Below, one piece after another: positions 28,301-40,300 of a stretch of DNA of 64,000 bases; position 1 is the first letter of the stretch, and each line of letters opens with the position of its first letter. The stretch is from positions 31,805,117 to 31,869,116 of the forward strand of contig JAFMSR010000015.1 of assembly GCA_022818135.1 (NCBI GenBank), in the 5' to 3' direction. This DNA comes from Saxidomus purpurata. Lineage: Eukaryota; Mollusca; Bivalvia; Venerida; Veneridae. Below the pieces are notes generated by a model. The model was not told where the DNA came from, ran no database searches, and was given only the letters and a program-made list of their open reading frames with translations. The translations under genes were made by a program, and so were the position numbers.

Positions 28301-31300
28301 GCCAAGAAACATGGGAACTAAGAAGAAGCTTTGAAGTTTCTGAAGATTTTAATGAGTCTTAATAGGAATATATTGTAAAGATGTAAATGGAATATACAGG
28401 AGAAAACCGTTTTTAGAAATCCAAAAGCAATTAATGAATTGCCTAATGAAGTGATTCCTGAATTAAATAAATGCAGATAAAAGTCCACCATTCAAGGAAG
28501 GTGTATTGATACATGATGCCGTTTAAGTCCATTTTCAAATGTTGCACTGAGAATTGGCGTGGAAAACTGACAATTAATAATGATCCACGAAGCATTTCAC
28601 AAAACAACCTCGTCTCACATGTTGCAGGGATGGATGGATATGATCCAGAAACTGAGAACATCTACGACAACCATACTGTAATTTTTAGAACTGTTTCCAA
28701 TGATAACCAACCTGATTTTGAGCACTTAGATCACCTTAGCAACCAGTTAAGACCAAATGTTCAGAATGAATATGTCAGTCCAGATCTTGGGAAAGGAATA
28801 AAAAGCACAGAAGAAAGAAAACCACACAAAATTTCTAAAAAAGCTAGCTTGAAAAGGTTACTGTTTCGTGAGTCTGTGGTTCAGTGGAACCCAAATGAAG
28901 AGGTCCAGGATGAAGTCACAAAATGGTATAGATTAGGTGAAGTTGCTGGTATTGGTGAGGATTACATTGAAGATGAGGATCATGACTTCAACAACACTGT
29001 AGAAGGTTGCAAAGTTGATGGCGATGTTTGTGATTGTCTACATTTAAAATCTTGCCTCAAAACAAACAGCAAGTACACTGTAACTAAACCAGGCAAGAGT
29101 CAAATGGGTTTAAGGAGCAGAGGACAGTCTGATTCTATAGTTCCAGTCCTGTCAGAACAAAGTAAGACCGAGGTTGGGAGGAAAAAACAGAGGTGTTCTA
29201 GTGTAAGCAATAAGAAGTTTCGGAAATTTTCGTTAAAGAAGACAGTTAGTGATAGCACCCTTCCTTCTTGTACACCAGTACAGGTTACCAAAAGATTTGA
29301 TGACAAGCATAATAATAATGATTTGGATCATAATTTTGGAGAATTGGAGTTTGATTCTGCGGACACTTATTCTAATGAACACATTTATGAAGATATTGTT
29401 GTTCATTATGTTAAAATAGGAGACTCAAAACTGAAAATGCATAATTACACAAATATTGACTGCAAAGCAATAGAGGATAAAAGTAAAAATTTAGAAGATG
29501 CACATATGCATCAAAATGTGCAGGGTTGTATTGAACAGGTCAAAGTAGAATCCAGTATGTCAGATTTTGAAAGAAATGAAGAAACTATTAAAGAGCAAAC
29601 TGCAGTTTGTCATAAAAATGAAAGTTCCGCTGTAAAATCTGACACTGAAATTTCAAGGGACAGTTCACATGATTGTATCACTGATCACATGAAGGAAACT
29701 ATCAACAAATTGAAGGATTTCGACAACAGACCTGATAAATCACTAATTCCCAAAAGAAGTATCAGTCTATATGCACCAAGAAGGCGGTACACAACAAGTT
29801 CTTTTTGGAAAAGGAGTACAACAAAAAGAAGCAAAAGTTTAACTGACAGTCTAGTAGATATTGACATAGATAATGCTGATCCTGAACTAGAAAATAAAAC
29901 ATTTGATTTGGAAGAAGATACTGCATTTACTAGTAACAGTAATACAAAGTGCAAATCTATGCCTACTTCTGATGCTATTACATTTTTTCTTGGAAATAAT
30001 GATAGCGGTATAGATGTTATTGAAAATACTGCAAATGTGTATGATTCTGATGATGAATCTTTCGGAGCATGCAGTCTAGAATTAAATAGTTTCGAAGTCA
30101 AACAGAGGTCTGAGTTTGATGATTTCATTGATGAATTTGATAGGAAGTTGTCATGGCTTTATATTTCACAGGTACTTAATTTACAAAATCATCCCGTTAT
30201 TTTTAAACCTTTCAATGTACAAGGCATAATTTCAACATATCTTGATTTTCCAAATTATTGAGAATTTACAAAATAGTTTTACCAGAGAAAATAATGTAGA
30301 TGTTACAGAGAAAATAATGTTAGTAAGACAGTAGGTGTGAAATGTTCTCTAAGGATTTAATGACAATGTCTTATTTTGTACTTACTGACGTAAATAATTA
30401 CCACAGGGCATGTAGGACAAACATATGACAAATAGATCTGACAGAATTATTGCGTCTTCCTCTGTGTCTTCTGCATCAATAAAATATATATTTTCAGCAA
30501 TTCCTATCCAGGGATAGGCAAGCTTAGCCAACACATAAACAAAACATTAACTATATGTACCATATTTAGTATCACACTGCCTGTTTTAGAAAGAATTGGA
30601 TTAATATTTATTTTGAGTTGACCATTTTCCCAGTCTTAAGTTAGAGACAGCTGTTAAAAGGTGCAGACAAAGAGAATATAGTGCTAACAGAAGAGATACT
30701 GATTTTGCCTTTAACCTTTCTCAGCAGCTCATCAAGGTTGGATTAACAGAAGTGCAAATCCAAAATGTACCGCTCCCGAAAAGCATCACTGCACACTTTC
30801 CTAAAAGTAGTTGCAGAGTCTGACTAAGTTTGGAATTCTCCTGTACTATGATAGACAGTGTTGAAATTACATCAGTAAACTATATATTTAAAGGGTATTA
30901 ATATATATATATCTAGGGTACACCAGACATCCGTGTTCAGTTGCGGAGGAACAAGTCTTTATCACCACATCCGGACAGACCAAGATCAGAAATAAGTGTG
31001 AAGTGGGCTGATGGTGACTCAGGGGATTACGACATCGCTGAGACACCTGTTAAATTGCGACATAAAACATTAAGAGATAGACCACGACCAAAATCCGACT
31101 TGGGTAGGTACCATTTCTGTCATACGTGTGAATTCAATCCTTATTCAATGTACTGTATTTATCCTATTTCAAGTGCCTAGTACTATAGAATGCCCATATG
31201 TTTTCCTCAAAGAATGAGAGGTTCACTGGCTTCCATGATTTGTATCTTGCCAGTTTATGGTTGATTAGATAAATAAGGGACATGAATTGTAGACCAAGTT

Positions 31301-34300
31301 TAAATAAAATAGTTATAAAAACACATAATTTATGACAATTTTGAAAACAGACTTGTTTAAAGTCAAATGTGAACCAATAACTGAATTGGTTTCGACAAAT
31401 ACGAGTGGCTAAGTAATAGTCCAAACAAACTGATGTCAAAATTAAACTGTCGATCATAAATGAAAGTCAAGGAAGATAATTCATTAGTCTCATAAAGGAA
31501 GATAACTCTGATCTTTCAGATGTCAATTTCAAGTTTCCAGTGAGTCAGAAATTTAGTTACTTTTGGTCACAGTGTTAGAAAAAGACAAAGCTTTTTCCAA
31601 GATTAATCTTTAATAATCAAATTACATATAACTTGATTTTGCAAAGTTAAAAAGTCGCTAAGTTATTTATAGAGGTCATAATATAACGTAAAGCGTTTTT
31701 CCAAATTTGTTGATACTAATATCTAGTAATGGTCACACGATTTATGCCAAGGTTATTCATATTTAAGAAATAACTTTATGGTCTGCTTTTATCTGTTAAA
31801 GCAAACTTTTGACCCAAAATATATAGTAATGCAAATACACAGATACTTTAAGCACATGCCGTAAATAATTTTCATTAGATATAGGCACACCAACATGTTG
31901 ATATATGTGTTATGATGTTAGAATGAAAATATTTTTCCTTTTAAAGTACTTATGTTGTTGGGTGTGATGTCACAGCATTTAAGTTAATTATGCAGATGTC
32001 CATGTCATCTTTGGATGTATTGGAAATCTTTGGAAGATAATGGTGTATTTAGACAAGTAGCAGATGGAATTAATGATAAAATTAATTGTGACAGAGATTT
32101 AAATGTTTAATTAGGCATTTATAATAGGTTGCTCACAGATTTTTAAATTAATGAGGATATTAAATGAAATACTCTACAGTTGATATGAGCTCCTTCTTAT
32201 ATTAATTGCTGAGTTTGTTAAAGAATAATTTAACATGATTTTTTAAAATGTCACAGATTTCTTTGAATTAATTAAATAATTAAAGAATAAAACAACAAAA
32301 AATATGCTAGACAAAATGAATTAATTCAACAGAAGAAATGAAAACAGACAAAAGATTTGATCACTTTGAAGATAAAGAACTAGACAAGACGAAAGTGATT
32401 CGATTGTTTTTTGAAAATGACAATGGAGCTTATAAGGAAGTCAGTGATCTCTGAAGGAAGTAACATTGATTATACCTGCAAAGAATAAATCTATTTTATG
32501 AAAATAAAAATGGTTTCTTTAAAATTTCCTTTTGTATAGCTGCAAAAAGAAAAGGGAAATTTGTGTTATGTGAAGGTTATAGTAAGTTATTTAATTCACG
32601 GGATGAATGACTACATGTATAGTGGTTTGAATGTGGACGGAAACTGGAAGGAATATTTTGATTTTATTTGGTCACAGCCGCATGATTCTAAAATCCTCAA
32701 TTTATGGATAACTTGTAAGTATTTACATGATGAGGAAACTTTGAAGTTTGTTATAATTACAGTCCTTGAACAAGCTTTATTTTTACTGCTTGAATCATTT
32801 TTGCTTGAATCACTTGGGCTTACTCATAGAATTAGCAAAAGAGATAAATATAACTTTGATTTTCAGAAGACAATATTCACCTTTTTGATGAACTTTTTGA
32901 AGAAGTTTTAGAAGATTTTGAAACAGGTACCTCAGAGCATAATTTGTTTATGGTGTTGTTTTGTATAATTTGTATGCATATATCACTTCACACATTTTTG
33001 GTTCTATTTTACTTTTTTAAGTTACTCATATTTTCATTTTGCTGCAATTGCACTATTTATGGGATAATGAAGTTTTTCTCAAATTTCAAACTCGTAAGCA
33101 ACTTCTGTTTGGCGCTGTAAGAGTTTGTTCTAAATTCTGATTGGTTGATGCAGTTCCCATTGACTACAGCAGTTCTGTTAGCAGCAAAGTAAATGTTTGC
33201 TTCAAAGTTGCATTGGCTACTGCAGGAGTCTCACTGTGTAAGTTTGGTCTATTTTTGTCATTTACTCAACAGGGTTACTCAACAAGTTTACATGGTCTGA
33301 AGTAGTTGATTTGTCTGAAGCGGTGTGCTTGATAATGTAGACTTTTTATGCCCCCGAAGGGTGGCATATTAAAATCGCACCGTCTGTCCGTCTGACCGTC
33401 TGTCCGTCCGTCCGTCTGTCCGTCTGTCCGTCCGTCCGTGCGTCCCCACTTACAAATTCGTGTCCGGACTGTAACTTTGTCATGCACTGAAGGATTTTAA
33501 AATAACTTGGCACACATGTCTAGCACTCAAGGCGGCGTGTCGCGTGCAAGACCCACATCCCTACCTCAAAGGTGAAGGTCACCTTGGAGTATGAAGGTTA
33601 TGGAATCCTTCTATATATGCACACATTCGTGTCCGGACTGTAACTTTGTCATGCATTGAAGGATTTTAAAATAACTAGGCACACATGTCTAGCACACAAG
33701 CGACGTGTCGCGTGCAAGACCCACGTCCCTAGCTCAAAGGTCAAGGTCATCTTAGAGTTTGAAGGTAATGGTTCCTCCATAAAGCATATATGACACTTCG
33801 TGTCCGGACTGTAACTTTGTCATGCTTGAAGGATTTTAAAATAACTTGGCACAAATGTCTAGCACATCAAGCGACGTGTCGCGTGCAAGACCCACGTCCC
33901 TAGCTCAAAGGTCAAGGTCATACTTGAGTTTGAAGGTAATGGATTCCTCCATATAGCATATATGCACACATTCGTGTCCGGACTGTAACTTTGTCATGCC
34001 TTGAAGGATTTTAAAATAATTTGGCACAAATGTCTAGCACTCAAGCGACGTGTCGCGTGCTGCCCACATCCTTACCACAAAGGTCAAGGTCACACTTAGA
34101 GTTTATAGGTAATGGAATCCTGTATATATGCATCTTTGTGTCCGGACTATAACTTTATTATGCTTTGAAGGATTTTAAAATAACTGTGCCAAATGTCTAG
34201 CACATCAAGCGGATGTGTCGCATGCAAGACCCAAGTCCCTACCTCAAAGGTAAGGTCACATTAGTGTTTAAAGTAATGGATACTGTATGCATGATTCTCT

Positions 34301-37300
34301 GTCATGCATGGAAGGTTTTAAAATTACATAGCACTTTATTGAGCACATGGAGAGGACACGATGTGAGGCACCTCTTTCGGGGGCATTCGTCACTTGGGAG
34401 GGACAGCTCTTGTTTTCTTTATTTCTTCATTATTTAGATGATTCCTTAAAGTTTAATGGAACAGCATAATTTTTTTATGTGTATGTACATGTATTTGAAA
34501 AATAATTCCAATAATTGCTTCAGTTTGATTTTGAGAAAGACTCTGATCTTGAATGTGTTGTTTGACATGTTATATATATTCACTGTTAATTCAGACATAC
34601 TAATATACTCTGTCAGATATATTCAGGGGGGTTTTCGGTAACAAAAATGGCAACAGTATTTTGTAATATTTACTTTGGCATAATCTATGGAAGCACCAAG
34701 ATGGTCATGGCTCACGTGGCAGTATTAATAATAAAGTTACGAGATATATCGTATGCCAATAGGGGACATGCTCCTTTGCTGCTTAACAAGAGTTCCAATA
34801 CTTTGCTGTAAATTTATCTAGTACAAGCTGTCAAAATGATGGAGGGTCTTTAAAAGAAGATTTTTTTACTTTCACCCTTCTAAATTTCTAAAATTGACTC
34901 AGCGATCTTTCATTTTGGAAAGTACGATTGGTTGTTCAAAGAGGTCCTCAATGCTGATTGACAGCGAAGGGAACAATGCAATGCACTGATCTGCAGTGTC
35001 TTCTGCTGCAGACGCAAATCTTCTGCTGCAGACGTGAATAGGATTTATAGATGCAGGTTAATTAACCGGAAACTTGTTTGAATAAAATTCAATCGTTTGA
35101 CAGTACAGTATATATAAATCATCTGCCAACAGCAATGTGCGGATGTCGCCGTTTAATTGTTGTACCACCTTTCTCATGTTCTGCTTGTTATATAGGTATG
35201 TGTAGCAAAACTTATGTTCATCTGATGCACTGTATTAATTTTTCCTTTTTTGGTTTTCTTTTCAGACTTCTGTTTTGTATTTTATACTGTTAAAAAAACT
35301 TGTGTTTTCCTCATATTTCCTGTGTCCAAGTACAAGTTGATAGGTAACAATCAAAGCAAAACAATGCAATACTTATTTTGGGTATATACTGTATACTTCT
35401 GGGTCAACCTCCCCCTCCAATTTATGCCCCCCCCCCCCTCCTTTTTCTTTGAAGGACAAAAATTGATATATCATGTCTTGAGACAGGCATATGAACACAG
35501 TAATTTGTATCAGTATTGATTGATCAAGTGAAAAATATAAGACACAACACTTACTTTCAATGAACATCTCTTAGTTTGCATTTTGGGTCTGGGTAAAAAA
35601 AATGTAAAAAAAAAAATTCAAAACTTTTGGTCACTAATAAATGCCCCCCTGAGTCAAAAAGATTTTGCTATAAAGAGCCAAGGTTATTCTGAGGTCTTGC
35701 TTAACCATTAATCTTCTCATTCAATCTTTTAAATGCTCTCCTTAGTTCTTTGTTGATATTGTATATAATTTCATTAGTGGATTTTTGCAAAATATATAGA
35801 CACTACTTATGTAACATAATATATCTGGGTTATGTTTTATATATTGGTTAACGTTTGTGCATGCCTGAATAAATTGTAATCAGTTTTTTTAAAAATTCAT
35901 TGTCTAAATGGACGTATTCCTGTGTAAGATAGAATCTGTAGATCAAGGCAGATTAGTTTGTTAAAATTGATAATCCTTATCAGATTAGTGTGTAAAAGAA
36001 CACCTGGTATTAATTGATGGATTTACTAACCTTATTTGGTAAATTTAAATATTACAATTTTTTGCTTGCCTGATTTTTTTCCACCTGGCATTGTCAGCAT
36101 TGGTGAATTTTTGCATTTACTTAATTTTAAGTAACTGAATTTTTTTTTAAACATTTGTTTGCAGATGTTTTTCTATCACAATTTTGTATTTATGTACAAT
36201 CATGTATAAAAGATGGATCACTTTTATCTGTGCAGTCTGATCTGATCTGAACTCAGTCAGACAGACCACAGACCGATCTGAACACAGTCTGATCTGAACA
36301 CTGACTGATCTGAACACTGACTGATCTGAACATAGTCTGATCTTAACACTGACTGATATGAATACTGACTGATCTGAACACAGTCTGATCTGAACACTGA
36401 CTGATCTGAACTCAATCAGACAGACCACAGTCTGATCTGAACACAGTCTGATCTGAACACTGACTGATCTGAACACTGACTGATCTGAACACAGTCTGAT
36501 CTGAACACAGTATGATCTGAACACTGACTGATCTGAACACTAACTGATCTGAACTCAATCAGACAGACCACAGGCTGATCTGACCACAGTCTGCTCTGAA
36601 CACAGTCTGATCAGCTAAACTCAGTCTGATCTTAACTCAGTCTGAACTGAACACTTACTGATCTGAACTCAGACAGACCACAGGTTGATCTGAACACAGT
36701 ATGCTCTGCACATTTACTGGTCTGAACTCAATCAGACAGACCACAGGCTGATCTGAATACAGTAAGACTGCAAACATGTATAATATTATCTTAATATAGC
36801 TGCAAATTGGACTGAAAGCACATGATTCTGAACATAATGAGATTGAATGCATTTTAATCCAAATGTAGAAATCTCAATTCATGACATCACAGATAATCCA
36901 AGTATTGATATAAACTTTAAATGATAGAAGTTGTGTTTCTTGAATAGACTGATCTCATTAGAAAGTTGTTTATCCCATAAAGGTGTAGCAGATGCACGTC
37001 TTCCTTGTTCAACTGACTAAATATTTAACATGTACACACATATTACATACAAACCATGTGACATCGTTCTTCTAAACACAAAATTAATACAGTTGGAACC
37101 TTTCTTTCTGAAAATTTCTGTCTAGTCAGACAATCGAAGTTTATGGCTGAATTTTTTTTACATGTTTTACCAGTTTTTCTTTTTTTACCAGGAAATTATC
37201 AATATACGACAATATGGTTAAAGTATGTTTATTAGCAGGTTTCGAGTTTATTGATGGACTGCTTCTGACAGGGAGCACTGTATCTGACAGAATAAGGTCA

Positions 37301-40300
37301 TCAACGTAACAAACATGTTCAGTTAAATCAGTTATTGATATAAATCCAGGAAGTTTTGAATAGCTTTTTGATTGTTAAGCTTAGTGTTCCAAGTAAAACT
37401 GAGTATTGTTCATCTGATGATTTACAATCATGTGGACAATTTAGACGTGCTTTTAAATTCAAATTAAATGGATGATTTAGATATGTTATTGATTGAAGGT
37501 ATGATTTTAGGTGGACTTTTCTACTTCTTGCGCAGCATTTCATGACAAAATTAATGCATTTTTGTGTATGATAATAAATGTAATGCATACATTAAAATAA
37601 AAAGTATGTAAAATATTCGCATATCGGGTTTTCTGCGTGTTAATTTACAAAATTGTCTCAGATTTTAAGTGTTTTCTCATGATGAAATTCAAACTAAATC
37701 AACTCGCGTACAGATACAATCTCTTGCTGGTTTGAAATGAGTATAAAACTTTTTTCCAGTGTGCATAAATGTATGAATTCCTGAATATATGATATTGTAT
37801 AAGACTTGTGTGAAAAAAAGAGAAGAAAAATGCACATTATAAAAGGGCAGGTTTTAATGTAATACGATTTAATATATGTTAGATATAACATATTATTAAA
37901 GACCATCTTGGAGTGGACCTTTGAGATACCCTGCCTTATTGTTTAGTTGTTGTTAGCATTAAAACTCTCTTGTAGTCAGCTGGCAACTCTGTAACGAGAT
38001 TCAAGCTTGTATCATAAACTAGAACCGATCAAAATTATGAAATGACCATTAAAAAGGAAATAAAAATGTGCCAAAGTTCAAAACAAAAGAGGTATTCATA
38101 ATGTGAGCAAACAGTATCAATCTAGCGCTAGCGAAAACAGATGTCTGCTTTTGCACAGTAATAATACTTTGTATGTTTTGCACATAATTAATGAATATTT
38201 GGTTAGAGATGTAATATGTCGTTAACTTAGGCGTCTGTTCTATTTTTAGATGGCAGCTCGTTTTTGTCAGGCAGGATGAAAGCTTTCGGCAGCGAGGTCA
38301 ATCTACAGCCGTACTGCTCACTGCGGAGTTTGTACGAGATGAAACGACACGACCTGGATAGACAGAAAAATAGAAGGGTAGGTATTGTTGCGATCTGGTT
38401 TACTTAATTAAACGCTCACAAAAGGCACTATATGCTTATAAATTAAGAGCTCTGAAACTTTTCTGGTTCACTGATGAATTGGGGAACTCTGGACTGCTTA
38501 TTTGTTTTGTTACAAAATTGCTTCTGTGCCATCAATTCTAGGCTTGTACGCTCATATCTCAAGGGACTTGGTAACTGGCTTGTCTGCTACAAGGAAAGTT
38601 CTCTGTAACATGTTGGATTGGTAACAAGTTGAAGTAAAACAAGTAACCTGTGTGTAGCATATTACTGCCACACATTATTTAACTGACTCGTGTTAATTAA
38701 GTGGGTTTTTTAATATTAATTTTACTTATCCGCCATATCTAAAAATGGCTGATAAGTGACTAACGCAAAATAATTTTGTGTTAGTCACTTAGTAAATGGA
38801 TATCATGAAAATATTGTACGTTAACTAATTAGTTTTAGATATGGCAGATAAGTAGATAACTCGAAATATTTTTGCAAGAACCACTTTATTAACACGAAAG
38901 TCTGTTAACTAACTTGTGGCATGAATATGCCACCATAGTATCCTGTGTGTATACTTTCATATCAAAGATTTCTGTAAACCATTAATGCTTAGAAGTGTTC
39001 TAAGAACTCTTGAGGACTTCTTACTATAGACTGTCTGTAAAAATAAGCATGAATAAGGTTTGCTTTCAACAGTGACAAAGTTTAGTTTGCTACACCATGA
39101 TTTTCTTGGTTTAATGATATCAAGTACATGTACCTAAGTACAGGAAATAGATAATCTTTCAATTATATTTAATTTTATCATGATAATTGGGGTTTTCTAA
39201 ATGTAATAATAATTGAATCAATGTGGCATTTATAGCTAAATCTTATATTTAGGTTTTTATGTAAATGAAAAGCCTTGTCATTCAAAATTAAATTGCACTT
39301 CCTCCTGAATAAATGAAGTGTATTTATCAGAAGGGATTTACTTCTTCCTCTTTGTTCATACTTTCATTATCAAATCTTGGTCAGTTTTTAGGATTCCTTC
39401 CATTTCCGTGATTTGTTTGTTCAGTGTATTTTGCTTACTCACCGTGTGCTTTTATGACATTATCTGCCTTTAAGTTTTAAATTTTCCATGATTATCATTC
39501 ATTTATTCACTTGTTCCGCCCAGTAATTTATTACAGTAAATATCATATATTCCATCCAGTTGTTGTGTTCCATTGAAATGTTACTTAGCAACAAAAAAAG
39601 CAACAGATCACTGGATTTGGTTTTGAGTATTTTTAATGTGCTGTTTTATGTCCTACTAATACAACATGTTTATTTACATTGTATTTAAGTGACTTTGTCC
39701 AACCATTTTTCCGTTTTATCCGAGCTCAGATCTTGTATGTTATATCTATTATTTTGTGTTTCCAGATGTCGACCCCTCATCCAATCAAGTCACGATTACA
39801 GAGGGTGCCACACAAGTTACAGAAGCAGCCGCCATTGGTACGATCCAGCAGTATGCCAGAAAGTCTCGAAAAAATCCACAAACGCAGAAAGATGCACCAT
39901 CTTCTAGGTAAAGCATCAACATGAACATTTTTACATCGCAACCGTATTTTATTGACAAATACTTAAGTGATACAGTATGCTGCTACATGCTGCTGCTGCT
40001 GCTGATGATGATGATGATAATGAAGATGACTATTCAAAGAGCTATTTCACGCATATCATGTTACTGCAGTTTGATACTGTTCAAGTGAAAAAGCACATGT
40101 CTGTTATGACGCTTTAAATTAGTGTAAAGGAAGGTTTCCAATTAAAGTTTAAGGCACTGTGACCTATCACCAGTACAGTCATAGAATACCTATTGCATTA
40201 ACAAACAGTCAACAGTAAGGTCTTTAATCTATCTTTATACCCCGCTGTGATTAGTCAAATTGGTGTTAAATGGATAATCTTTGTAGTAAGCTTATCTGAA

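Larger units (their letters stand above)
32927..38249 (+). other. Repeat-rich intron (5.3 kb)
   Basis: Contains the pearl-like element (33348-34400), a short tandem duplication of TCTTCTGCTGCAGACG (34998-35035), a C-rich run near 35427 and the 16-bp minisatellite (36233-36765). No exon-like block was found; ORFs at 33-36 kb are products of the repeats. Confidence 0.5.

Noticed and set aside
36147..36852. Minus-strand ORFs with [16 protein letters not shown] repeats
   Set aside because: Product of the 16-bp minisatellite (three units make 16 codons); no gene context.
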